Shown piece by piece: positions 49,788 through 57,846 of a DNA stretch of 64,000 nucleotides. The stretch is taken from the NCBI GenBank assembly GCA_963720235.1, contig OY970389.1, forward strand, positions 5,146,001 to 5,210,000. Direction: 5' to 3'. This stretch comes from JACMLC01 sp963720235 (GTDB lineage: Bacteria > Acidobacteriota > Blastocatellia > Pyrinomonadales > Pyrinomonadaceae). The first letter of the stretch is position 1. Every line of letters starts with the position of its first letter. Both the position numbers and the translations under genes were made by a program. A model generated the notes under the pieces. The model made no database searches. It saw nothing but the letters and a program-made list of their open reading frames with translations, and had not been told where the DNA came from.

Positions 49788-49808
49788 AAATCTAAGATGA
49801 CATATCTG

Positions 49809-49911
49809 TGCTTTGCGTTTCTTTGCGAAATCTCTTCGCGCTCTTTGCGTTTAAGGTTTTTTCTCAATGCAAAGGGCGCAAAGGTTGAAGACGCAAAGAA
49901 ACGCAAAGAAG
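49809..49911. repeat. Inverted repeat, cgcaaag family (copy 6)
   Basis: gctttgcgtttctttgcga at the left pairs with acgcaaagaaacgcaaag at the right; inner arms are gcgctctttgcg and tgcaaagggcgcaaag. It lies between the divergent membrane-protein and pyrophosphatase genes. Confidence 0.8.
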
Positions 49912-50053
49912 ATGTTCTGCCAACACTTCTTCATAGACAGTTCGGATTGCAAGTTTCATAATCTTTCTTGTTATCCTACTGGCCGAGCAGGAATTTTAGC
50001 ACTAATGTGCGCCGCCTGAGAAAGCTTTGTGGCGCGAGAGGATTTTGAATTTT

Positions 50054-50758
50054 ATGTCTGTTAATGATGAAGCCCTGCATGACCTGTTAGCAGTTCTTTT
50101 TCAGGCGCATCCATGGCACGGAGTCGCGCCCGGCGTCACGGATGACTCAGAGGCTATCAATGTCTATATCGAGATTGTTCCGACGGATGTAGTCAAGTAT
50201 GAACTCGACAAGCCTTCGGGCCATCTGCGTGTTGACCGCCCGCAGAGATTCTCCTCTCTCTGCCCGACGCCTTACGGTTTTATCCCGCAGACATTTTGCG
50301 GCGCGAGCGTGGGCCAGTTGTGCAGCGAGCGCACAGGGCGCGCGGGCATCAAGGGCGACGGCGACCCTATGGACATCTGCGTGCTGACGGAAAAGACCAT
50401 CGCGCAGGGCAACTTCTTCGTGCGCGCAGTCCCCATCGGCGGGCTGCGTATGATTGATGGCAATGAAGCTGACGACAAGATTATCGCTGTGCTTGAATCC
50501 GATGTCGCATACGGCCACATACACGAGCTCTCGGATTGCCCGGCAGGATTGGTAGATCGCCTCAAGCACTATTTTCTGAGTTATAAGCAGTTGCCCAATG
50601 AAGCTCCGCGCCGCGTGGAGATTGCGGAAGTCTATGAACGCGCAGATGCTTTAGAGGCCATCATGCGGAGCATAGAAGATTACCGCGCGCGTTACGGTGC
50701 GCCTGAGAATCGCGTCAGCGAGTTGCGTAGATTGCTGGTTGGAGAAGACGGAAAATAA
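50054..50758 (+). CDS. ppa: Inorganic pyrophosphatase
   Basis: 234 residues. ATG 50054 has a GAGAGGA box about 11 bases upstream. The family I motifs are VYIEIVPTDVVKYELDKPSGHLRVDRPQ (Lys and Arg of the site), YGFIPQTFCG and GDGDPMDICVLTE (the D-x-D-P-x-D metal cluster), then LESDVAYGHI and LKHYFLSYKQLP. It splits PPi to 2 Pi with Mg. The N-terminal 40 residues (LLAVLFQAHPWHGVAPG) are an extension seen in some plant- and bacterium-type enzymes. Complete active site. Confidence 0.92.
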   Translation: MSVNDEALHDLLAVLFQAHPWHGVAPGVTDDSEAINVYIEIVPTDVVKYELDKPSGHLRVDRPQRFSSLCPTPYGFIPQTFCGASVGQLCSERTGRAGIKGDGDPMDICVLTEKTIAQGNFFVRAVPIGGLRMIDGNEADDKIIAVLESDVAYGHIHELSDCPAGLVDRLKHYFLSYKQLPNEAPRRVEIAEVYERADALEAIMRSIEDYRARYGAPENRVSELRRLLVGEDGK

Positions 50759-50759
50759 G

Positions 50760-50873
50760 TTTCCCGCAAAGGCGCAAAGACGCAAAGAAAGCTCGCAAAG
50801 ATGTTGAGCAGTTATCTATCTTGAAAGCTTTCCTCGCGTCTTTCTTTGCGCCTTTGCGCCTTTGCGGGAAATT
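50760..50873. repeat. Inverted repeat, cgcaaag family (copy 7)
   Basis: gtttcccgcaaaggcgcaaa at the left and tttgcgcctttgcgggaaat at the right, with inner gaaagctc/cttgaaagctttc remnants. It lies between convergent ppa and a zinc-ribbon gene, and could end both transcripts. Confidence 0.85.
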
Positions 50874-50879
50874 TTGTGT

Positions 50880-51119
50880 CTAAGCTTTATTCAACATCTC
50901 TTCAATGCCGCAAGTTGGACAAACCAAACTTTGCCTGCTTGCATCGCGCCAGCGTGCGAGTGCGTGTGTCGAGAGTCGCGCCTCTTTATCCTCAGCTTCG
51001 CCTTCCGTAAAAAAACGCGCGCGGCCAACGCTCCTTTGGCCCACGCGCGTTTCCGTCTCCGCCCGGCAATGCTTGCACAGCCAGCCATAGCCCGGATTGA
51101 TAAAATGTTCCGTCTCCAT
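50880..51119 (-). CDS. Small zinc-ribbon-like protein, 79 aa
   Basis: Two cysteine pairs, WLCKHCRA near residue 14 and LVCPTCGIEEML near 67, are separated by a basic, charged stretch (ALARWRDASRQ). This could form one zinc ribbon with a long insertion. No match to a named family. It is 57 bases downstream of the HtrA gene on the same strand. Function unknown. Confidence 0.65.
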   Translation of the reverse strand: METEHFINPGYGWLCKHCRAETETRVGQRSVGRARFFTEGEAEDKEARLSTHALARWRDASRQSLVCPTCGIEEMLNKA

Positions 51120-51125
51120 GTGAAT

Positions 51126-51164
51126 CAGGGTGTAGTTAAAAACATTTGTCTTAACTACACCCTG
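51126..51164. terminator. Hairpin between the HtrA and zinc-ribbon genes
   Basis: cagggtgtagttaa and ttaactacaccctg pair exactly over 14 bp with an 11-base loop. There is no clear T-tract on the minus strand, so it may partly attenuate read-through or stabilise the 3' end. Confidence 0.45.
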
Positions 51165-51175
51165 CTCCCTAACTC

Positions 51176-52348
51176 TTATCCTCTTCTGTATGTTCCGCGC
51201 CGCGAGTCTGGAACTTCTGTCAGACGCACCTGCACATTGACGCGCCCGCTCTCGCGCAGGACTTCGACCTTGACGACATCTCCGATACGATGCTTGTCAA
51301 GAATGCGATAGAGGTCATCGTTGTTGCGCACCTTTTCTCCGTCAATGCTGACGATGATGTCGCCGAGAGAGATGTCGCCGTCCTCTGTTTGCGTCGTGCC
51401 GCGCAGTCCGGCTGCGGCAGCCGGGCCGCCCTGCGTCAACTGTATAATCAAGACGCCCTCTTCCGTCGGCATGCCTCTCAAAGTGTTCACATCGCGCCCG
51501 CCGATGCCGAGCTTGGGACGGCGCACGACGCCGTTCTTGATAAGCTCAGGGACGATGCGCTTGGCTATGTTGACAGGGACGGCAAAGCCTACGCCCGCGC
51601 TCGCGCCGGAAGGCGAGAGGATTTGCGAGTTGATGCCGATGAGGCGTCCGCGCGAATCAAGGAGCGGCCCGCCTGAGTTGCCGGGATTGATGGAAGCGTC
51701 TGTCTGAATCGCGCCTTCGATTGGTCTTCCTTCCGGGTCGCCGGGACGCGGGCGCGATCTGATAGGACGCTGAAGCCCGCTGATAACGCCTGTTGTCAGC
51801 GTGCGGTCAAGCCCGAACGGATTGCCGATTGCAAGGACTTTCTGGCCCACAGAGAGCTTGTCCGAATCCCCTAGCGGAACAATGGTTAACTGCTCGCGCG
51901 GCACTTCGATTTTAATCACCGCGAGGTCTGTGTCCGGGTCGCCTCCGATATATTTTGCAGGGAAAGTCTTATCGCCTGCGAAGCTGACGGTCAGCTTCTG
52001 CGCGCCTTCGATGACGTGATAGTTGGTCAAGATATGGCCCTGATCGTCTATCACGGAGCCGGAGCCAGAGCCTTCTCCTTCCTGTACGCCGCCGAAGAAA
52101 TCTCTGCGGTAAGAGGTCGAAGTGATAAAGGCCACGCCGGGCGAGATGGCTTTATAGACTTCTATGTTGTTCTGCTCGTCTGTGGCGAGCGAAGGGTCTG
52201 TGATGCCAGCCGGTGTGACTTCCGTAAAGGCGTTGCTTTTCGGTTGCAGGTTGTTGCTGAAACGATTGAAACAGGCGACTGTGCCTGCTGCAAAGAAGGC
52301 TGAAAGCAATGCTATCAGCAGGATTTGACGGGCCGAGAGTTTATACAT
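51176..52348 (-). CDS. HtrA/DegP-type serine protease (S1C) with PDZ domain
   Basis: 390 residues from ATG 52348 (AGGA box nine bases upstream). Residues 8-27 are a signal anchor or lipoprotein-like signal (LLIALLSAFFAAGTVAC). The triad is complete: NYHVIEG (His111), DTDLAVIKIE (Asp141) and NPGNSGGPLL (Ser225). A single PDZ domain follows (VRRPKLGIGGRDVNTLRGMPTEEGVLIIQL, LGDIIVSIDGEKVRNNDDLYRIL). It degrades or refolds damaged envelope proteins, as DegS/DegQ-type enzymes do. The frame is open 87 codons upstream, without family features. Confidence 0.95.
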   Translation of the reverse strand: MYKLSARQILLIALLSAFFAAGTVACFNRFSNNLQPKSNAFTEVTPAGITDPSLATDEQNNIEVYKAISPGVAFITSTSYRRDFFGGVQEGEGSGSGSVIDDQGHILTNYHVIEGAQKLTVSFAGDKTFPAKYIGGDPDTDLAVIKIEVPREQLTIVPLGDSDKLSVGQKVLAIGNPFGLDRTLTTGVISGLQRPIRSRPRPGDPEGRPIEGAIQTDASINPGNSGGPLLDSRGRLIGINSQILSPSGASAGVGFAVPVNIAKRIVPELIKNGVVRRPKLGIGGRDVNTLRGMPTEEGVLIIQLTQGGPAAAAGLRGTTQTEDGDISLGDIIVSIDGEKVRNNDDLYRILDKHRIGDVVKVEVLRESGRVNVQVRLTEVPDSRRGTYRRG

Positions 52349-52884
52349 GGCTTTATTCCTGTAGCTATCGAATTTCAATTTATGCGACACGCGCTTTCGG
52401 TGCTTTGTTTTGATGCGCGGGCGCGGGCAAGCGTTGTTGTGTGCCTCACGCTTCCGTAGTCTGCTCACCAGTCCTTGCGCCGCCTTTGCATGAAAACTTC
52501 CGTACGCAGATTGATGGACGCATGTTTGTCCTAATTTTGTCGCAAGAGGGCCGAAAGTCGCAAGGGTGTAAGCAAAGACCGTAAGACCTTCGCCATTCGC
52601 GCCTCGCACAGCCTTGTTGTAAATGCCTGCTCAGCCATTCATGTTTGAGGCTTTACGGTATCCTTAGCCTGTTCGCGTTCAGCTCTATGAATAGAGATAA
52701 ATCTTGAAGTAGTGGTAGAGATTGTTCCAGCTGGCTTTTTTCGAGTGCCAGTCAGTTTGCTCTTCAAGACGGTTTTGAGGATATATAAAGCTTTCGCTCA
52801 TCTCTTGTTTCCTCTCTTTGTCAGGTTTAACAGGAATTGAGGTTCGCTTGCCGCTACCGGATGCATCTTTACAGAAAGGGTGGA
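52349..52884. other. Intergenic region, 536 bases
   Basis: Upstream of the HtrA gene and past the stop of the LSDAT gene, which lies on the same strand. It must contain the HtrA promoter, but I find no convincing -35/-10 pair. A ctggc/gccag hairpin lies near 52730. No gene, known RNA or cgcaaag repeat was recognised. Confidence 0.4.
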
Positions 52885-53598
52885 TTATACACTTAATAAA
52901 CGGCTGGAGATTAAATTTGCAAGAGCCTCCGGCGGAGGCTCAATACCAAAGAGCGTCAGCCGACCGTGATGCAAGATGCGCAGTATGTCTTCCTCCGTAG
53001 TTGGCTCGCCCAGATAAGCTGTGACTACGGCATCGGTTGAGCCTTGACTGCCTGCTATCAAAATCATCTCACGATTTTGTTTGACGTTCTTTAGCATTTC
53101 GGTGCGGGTCACGAGGCCGCCGCCGGCAAACACGGCTAAAGATTGACAGTCTTTAGCAAGAGCCGCCGCCAATTTATACATTAGAGGCGTGGCTTTCTCC
53201 CATTCGTCTGTCTCGACCAGCGCGAAATGAGAATGATGCTGCTCTAACTCTACTGACTCACGAACGCATCCGCCCGCAGTCACGCCGAGACACGGCGCGG
53301 AAAGTTTTCCAGCCTTTTCGAGCGCGCGACCAAAGAGCGCGAAAATGCCTGCGTTGGTTGCGCCAGTCAGGACAGTTATCTGCTCGTCTATCACTACGCG
53401 CGCGACGGCTGTGAACAATTCATCGAGATGCTGGCTGACCTTTTGGTCCAATTCCGCCGTCGCTCCGTTGAGAATCAACAGCGCACGCGGCGCAGGCAAT
53501 TCCAGAGCCTCTATGACATGCCTCGCAGACACATTCAGAGGCGCTCTCATGAGCCGTGCCGAATTGTGGTTTGGAAAAGAGATGGATTCTACCGGCAT
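52885..53598 (-). CDS. LSDAT_prok (SLOG superfamily, TRPM-type) protein
   Basis: 237 residues. Signatures of the prokaryotic SLOG-in-TRPM family: RALLILNGATAELDQKVSQHL, ARVVIDEQITVLTGATNAGIFALFGRALEKAG, APCLGVTAGG, the LEQHHSHFALVETDEWEKATPLMYKLAAALAK block, LAVFAGGGLVTRTEMLKNVKQNREMILIAGSQG. SLOG domains have a Rossmann-like fold and are predicted to bind or process nucleotide-type ligands; the animal TRPM channels use a related domain for ligand sensing. Here it stands alone without an effector, so its role is unknown. Confidence 0.85.
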   Translation of the reverse strand: MPVESISFPNHNSARLMRAPLNVSARHVIEALELPAPRALLILNGATAELDQKVSQHLDELFTAVARVVIDEQITVLTGATNAGIFALFGRALEKAGKLSAPCLGVTAGGCVRESVELEQHHSHFALVETDEWEKATPLMYKLAAALAKDCQSLAVFAGGGLVTRTEMLKNVKQNREMILIAGSQGSTDAVVTAYLGEPTTEEDILRILHHGRLTLFGIEPPPEALANLISSRLLSV

Positions 53599-53654
53599 GA
53601 GCCGGAGAATAGCTTATAGCAGGCCGCAAATGAAAGGCTCTTCCGTCAAGAAGA

Positions 53655-53772
53655 AAGTTTCCCGCAAAGGCGCAAAGGCGCAAAGGAAAGACGCGAAGAA
53701 AGCTTTCAAGATAAAGAGTCATTCAACTCTTTGCGTGCTTATCTTTGCGCCTTTGCGTCTTTGCGGGAAATA
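53655..53772. repeat. Inverted repeat, cgcaaag family (copy 8)
   Basis: aagtttcccgcaaaggcgca at the left and tttgcgcctttgcgtctttgcgggaa at the right, with inner gaaagctttcaa and tcattcaactctttgcg remnants. It lies between the LSDAT gene and the DUF5658-like gene. Confidence 0.85.
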
Positions 53773-53777
53773 TTCGT

Positions 53778-54143
53778 TTATCGAAGTGTGAATAAGAGAT
53801 TCGGCAGCGCGCCGAGATAAGTTGTCGCGGCATCCGTGACGTGCCAGCCGAGCGCGGACATCCCTGTCGTCGCGTGCACAACCATCAGCGCGAGATAGAT
53901 TGCCAGCACCAGAGACATCCCGCGACGCGCCAGCTTGATGTGCGAGCAGCGATAGAGCATGTAGGCCGCAAAAGCTCCGATAGCCAGTTTGACGATGAGA
54001 AACGGCCCGTCGCCCATTTCGAGCAGGCGAGCCATCAAGCCATTGCCTTCTGTGGCGACGTTTGCGCGTATCCAGATAATGGTCAACTGCGCGTCGAGCC
54101 AGTTGAGGACAAATAAAAGAATGCTTTTCGAGAGGGCGCCCAT
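53778..54143 (-). CDS. DUF5658-like small membrane protein
   Basis: 121 residues from ATG 54143, where the hydrophobic family-like part begins; the frame is open 49 codons further, but that part crosses a hairpin. Three to four helices: SILLFVLNWLDAQLTIIWIRANVATEGN, FLIVKLAIGAFAAYMLYRCSH, MSLVLAIYLALMVVHATTG. The NWLDAQLT opening is typical of DUF5658. Integral inner-membrane protein, function unknown. Confidence 0.75.
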   Translation of the reverse strand: MGALSKSILLFVLNWLDAQLTIIWIRANVATEGNGLMARLLEMGDGPFLIVKLAIGAFAAYMLYRCSHIKLARRGMSLVLAIYLALMVVHATTGMSALGWHVTDAATTYLGALPNLLFTLR

Positions 54144-54200
54144 CCCGTTGCTACTCCTTCGCGGCCAACTATGTTTAACTTCGCCCTTAAAAGGCCAGAA

Positions 54201-54229
54201 CCCCCTGGGCCAACAGCCAAGGGGGTTCA
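54201..54229. terminator. GC-rich hairpin
   Basis: accccctgggc and gccaagggggt pair around a short loop, between the divergent DUF5658-like and GT39-type genes. It may be the 3' end or leader structure of an unannotated transcript; no T-tract is clear. Confidence 0.4.
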
Positions 54230-54373
54230 CAGCGCGCATACGGGAGAAGCTTTTGCTTCCTTGTACTAGAAAGAGATTCTCAATCGGCATGCTTTTCCAA
54301 TTTCATTTACGCATTTTTCAATTTTTAATTTTGCATTCCTTCTTTTGTTCATTACTATATCGCTCTCTCGCTT

Positions 54374-56317
54374 ATGGCTTTGAAATCCACATACATTAAG
54401 TCTTTCAGCGAACTATGCGGGCGGGTCGCGCGCCTGCTGGATCTTTCATGGCTCAAGCTTGCAAAGGATGAGACCGGCCCTGCTCAAAAGAAAAGCTCTG
54501 CCAGAATCACTCTCATCATCTGCCTCGCAATCTTCCTGCTGGCGACGGGTGTGCGTGTGCTGCACTGGCAGGATGTGTTGCCGCTCATCGAAAACGGGAA
54601 GATGTATTTCGGGATGACCGATTTATATCGTGCGGACGCGCAGAATCTTTTGAGCGGACGGCTTGACCTCTTTGTGCGCGGGCCTGCGCCGCCGAGCGAC
54701 GCGGACATCATCACGCATCCTCCGGGCTACCCGCTGATGCTGGCTCTGATATTTAAAATATTTGGCGAGTCGGATACGGTCTGGCGGTTCGCTCATCTCT
54801 TACTGGATGCTCTGGCGGCGGTCTTGATTTTTCTCATCGCCGCAGAACTGTTGCCGCGCGGCGTAGCAATTCTTGCAGGAGTGCTCATAGCAATCTCGCC
54901 ACAAGTTGCTTACACCTCGCTCATGCTGCTGCCGGATTCGCCATCCATTGTGCCGATTCTGCTGGCGGTCTTGCTGCTTGTGCGCGCCTTCAAACGACCG
55001 GGAATGCTCACAATCATCGGCGCGGGTTTGTTGATTGGAATCTCGTGCTGGTTCAGGCCCAATGCTTTATTGCTGTCGCCGTTTCTGGCCCTCTTCGTTC
55101 TGCTACTGTTCGAGCGCGGGCGGCGTTGGCGTTATGCTCTGGCTTTAGTAGCAGCGACGATTCTGGTTTTATTGCCGATTACAATTCGCAACATTGTCGT
55201 CTTTCGCAGCTTCATTCCACTCTCGCTCGGCGCGGGCCATAACATCTGCGCCGGCATCGCTGACTACGACCACGAGAATCGCTTCGGCCTGATAAATAAA
55301 GACCATCTGGTAAATCAATGGGAAGCTCAAATTTATAATCGGCCAGACTATGCGCGCTCACTCTTTGCGCCGGACGGCATAGCGCGCGAGCGTGAACGCA
55401 TCAAGCGCGGCGTGGGCATCATCAAATCGCATCCCTTCTGGTTTACGGGAGTGATGCTGCGGCGCGTCGGGTTTATGCTCACGCTCGAACGCACATACAT
55501 CATCGCGCCCGCTCCGGCAGTCACACATTCGCTCACAGACGCGCAAGGGAAGTTGCCCGCGTGGGCTTCTTCTCCGGGCGAGTTTGCTGCGAATGGAACT
55601 ATCGTTTCACCGGAAGTAGAGCTTCGCTTGTCTGACGACGGACAGACTCTATTATTTAGGGGCAATGATTTTGCCGTGATGAACCAGTTCATCTCCCCAA
55701 AAATTGCGATTGAGCCGGGCATGGACTATGTACTGCAAATCCCGATTGACATCAGAGAAGGCCGCTTCGTCGTCGGCATTACAAAATCCAACATGCGAAC
55801 GCTGATTGCGTCGGCTGCGATTCCAGATGCTTTTCAGGGATTGCCGCCGGACAAGCCGACTAATCTCTTGCAGATTCCTTTCGTGAGCGGCGGCGAGAGA
55901 GAAGTCTATATTGTGATTAGCAACGGAGGCTCAAAGCCCGTGCGCCCGGCTGCGAGCATCGGGCGCGTAGAGCTCTACGCGCTCGGCAAAACTTCTTACG
56001 GCTGGCTGAGACTGCCGCGCCTTGCTCTGCGCCGCGCACAAAAATTCTTTACGACACAATGGATGCTCCCGCTCATTTTCATCGGCATCGCTTTCATGCT
56101 CCTCGCAGGACGCTGGCGCGCACTACTCCTGCTGCTGGCCGTCCCGCTCTACTATCTCAGCGCGCAAGCTCCACTGCACACGGAGTATCGCTATGTGATA
56201 GCCATTCATTACTTCCTCTTCATTCTCGCGGCTGTGACTCTCTACTGGCTAGGCATCAAACTCTGGCAGGGCGTACGAAAGTTTCCCGCAAAGGCGCAAA
56301 GGCGCAAAGAAAAATAG
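54374..56317 (+). CDS. GT39/ArnT-like integral membrane glycosyltransferase
   Basis: 647 residues. The N-terminal helix (ITLIICLAIFLLATGVRVLHW) is followed by DLYRADAQNLLSGRLDLF, and THPPGYPLMLALIFKIFGESDTVWRFAHLLLDALAA, the loop-1 motif of the PMT/ArnT superfamily, then about ten more helices and a periplasmic domain at residues 330-550. It should transfer a sugar from a polyprenyl carrier to a lipid or protein. The last dozen residues (KFPAKAQRRKEK) are translated from the cgcaaag inverted repeat that supplies the stop codon, so the native C-terminus was probably altered by it. Confidence 0.85.
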   Translation: MALKSTYIKSFSELCGRVARLLDLSWLKLAKDETGPAQKKSSARITLIICLAIFLLATGVRVLHWQDVLPLIENGKMYFGMTDLYRADAQNLLSGRLDLFVRGPAPPSDADIITHPPGYPLMLALIFKIFGESDTVWRFAHLLLDALAAVLIFLIAAELLPRGVAILAGVLIAISPQVAYTSLMLLPDSPSIVPILLAVLLLVRAFKRPGMLTIIGAGLLIGISCWFRPNALLLSPFLALFVLLLFERGRRWRYALALVAATILVLLPITIRNIVVFRSFIPLSLGAGHNICAGIADYDHENRFGLINKDHLVNQWEAQIYNRPDYARSLFAPDGIARERERIKRGVGIIKSHPFWFTGVMLRRVGFMLTLERTYIIAPAPAVTHSLTDAQGKLPAWASSPGEFAANGTIVSPEVELRLSDDGQTLLFRGNDFAVMNQFISPKIAIEPGMDYVLQIPIDIREGRFVVGITKSNMRTLIASAAIPDAFQGLPPDKPTNLLQIPFVSGGEREVYIVISNGGSKPVRPAASIGRVELYALGKTSYGWLRLPRLALRRAQKFFTTQWMLPLIFIGIAFMLLAGRWRALLLLLAVPLYYLSAQAPLHTEYRYVIAIHYFLFILAAVTLYWLGIKLWQGVRKFPAKAQRRKEK

Positions 56318-56352
56318 CTTGTCTTTCTTTGCGCCTTTGCGCCTTTGCGGGA
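56281..56352. repeat. Inverted repeat, cgcaaag family (copy 9), overlapping a gene end
   Basis: gtttcccgcaaaggcgcaaa and tttgcgcctttgcgggagac pair with almost no spacer. Its first half encodes the C-terminal tail of the GT39-type protein. It lies between convergent genes and probably ends both transcripts. Confidence 0.88.
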
Positions 56353-56362
56353 GACGTTTGCT

Positions 56363-57670
56363 TTAAGCTTTCAAAGCCAAAATCGTGCGCAACTCATCTG
56401 CGCGCAGGAGCATCATGTCAGAGAAGCGGTTGCCAGTCTTGATACGAAAGTAAACCGCGACCAGCAGAAAAATCAGCGCATAGCTGATTGAAGAAGCGGC
56501 TGCCGCTGCACGCGCCCCGTAGGTCGGCACGAAGATTAAGTTGAGCGTCACATTTGTCAGGAGCGTGACGAGCCAGAACAAGGGAATGGCGATGGGCATC
56601 CCTGTGCTGTTGAAATATTGGACCAGCACCGCTTCGATGCCCAGCAGGTAAACTCCCGGCAGCAGGATTAACAACTGCGCCGGAGCATCCGCAAACGATG
56701 GCCCGTAAAAGAGTGGCAGCAGAAACACCAGCGGCGCGACGGCTGCGAAAATCAGCAGCATGATAAAAGCCGTGTGCCGCGTCGCACGCATAGCATACTC
56801 GCCGCGCTCGTCAACAGTTGAAGAAGTGATGCGCGGAAAAATCAGAGTCCCCACGATGCCCGGCAAGACCATCAGCATCGTCGCGACCTGCGTTGCGACG
56901 GCATAGACGCCCGCCTCCGTCGCGCCGCGAAAGTGATTGACGATGAGCAGGTCTGCGCGAAAGATAAGCAAGCCCGCGACGATGGCTATATGAAATTTTA
57001 AACCGTAGCCAGCCATCTCTTTGAACAGCCCTGCATCAGGCCGCAAACGCACGCCACCGCTCGACTCCTTCACCTCGCGCCCAATCATCCAGATGATAAC
57101 GAAACTCACAAGCACAGTCGCGCAGACATTCAAAGAGACGAGCGCGCCGAGCCCCGCGCGGAAGATGACGAGCACAAAGACTGCATTCATTAGTATGAGA
57201 GCCTGCGCCGCCGCGTCCAAGATGTTGAAGTGCGCGACACGGTTGAGGCCCAGAAACACATTCAGGCCGAGCAGCGTGATAAGTTGAAACGGAATGGAGA
57301 TGACTGCGATGGCAATCAACGCAAACGGAACATTGCCGAATAATGCCGGATAAAGCTTTGCGAGTCCTGCTGTGAGAAGCGCGAGCAATGCGCCCGCGAG
57401 GATTGCAAACGTCAGGGCATTGGCCCAGACGGGCGCGACACAACTTTTATCGCGCGCGATGAAATAAGTGTTGGCCGAAGGCAGTCCCGCGCTTCCGATT
57501 TGCAGCGCGACGGAGACTGTGACATTCAAGACCGCGAGCTTGCCCAATCCTTCAGCCCCCAGCCATTGCGCGACGATGATGCTTGCGCCCACTCCGCTCA
57601 AAAGCATCACGACTCGCGTGGCGAGCGTCCATGCGACATGCGTGGAGAAACGTCTGCGCGTGGCATTCAT
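56363..57670 (-). CDS. Lipopolysaccharide/polysaccharide flippase (Wzx/MVF type)
   Basis: 435 residues, about 12-14 transmembrane helices. The opening RRFSTHVAWTLATRVVMLLSGVGASIIVAQWLGAEGLGKLAVLNVTVSVALQIGSAGLPSANTYFIARD is that of polysaccharide biosynthesis proteins; GATEAGVYAVATQVATMLMVLPGIVGTLIFPRI and YILSIEAV-like helices (LLPGVYLLGIEAVLVQYF) follow. It moves lipid-linked sugar units across the inner membrane. It belongs with the surrounding glycan genes. Confidence 0.9.
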   Translation of the reverse strand: MNATRRRFSTHVAWTLATRVVMLLSGVGASIIVAQWLGAEGLGKLAVLNVTVSVALQIGSAGLPSANTYFIARDKSCVAPVWANALTFAILAGALLALLTAGLAKLYPALFGNVPFALIAIAVISIPFQLITLLGLNVFLGLNRVAHFNILDAAAQALILMNAVFVLVIFRAGLGALVSLNVCATVLVSFVIIWMIGREVKESSGGVRLRPDAGLFKEMAGYGLKFHIAIVAGLLIFRADLLIVNHFRGATEAGVYAVATQVATMLMVLPGIVGTLIFPRITSSTVDERGEYAMRATRHTAFIMLLIFAAVAPLVFLLPLFYGPSFADAPAQLLILLPGVYLLGIEAVLVQYFNSTGMPIAIPLFWLVTLLTNVTLNLIFVPTYGARAAAAASSISYALIFLLVAVYFRIKTGNRFSDMMLLRADELRTILALKA

Positions 57671-57730
57671 CTCAATGGCATCTCAATGGCTGGCTTTACC
57701 CACTAACAGAATCTAACAAAACCAAAGATT

Positions 57731-57815
57731 AGCCACAGAGACACGGAGATAAGACAGAAAAGTTAATTCGGCATTTCCTTCATCTACTTTTCCTGCTCTG
57801 TGTCTCTGTGTCTGA
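57731..57815. repeat. Inverted repeat, cacagagacac family
   Basis: agccacagagacacggagat at the left and tctgtgtctctgtgtct at the right enclose about 35 bases. It is a different family from the cgcaaag type but sits in the same kind of place, here between the flippase and asnB genes. A related half-copy overlaps the start of the gene at 18535. Confidence 0.75.
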
Positions 57816-57846
57816 ATTTTGTTACACATTCTAAGCTCTAAAACTT

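Noticed and set aside
12893..56352. The cgcaaag repeats as a CRISPR array
   Set aside because: Copies are far apart, palindromic over their whole length, have no regular spacers, and no cas genes are present.
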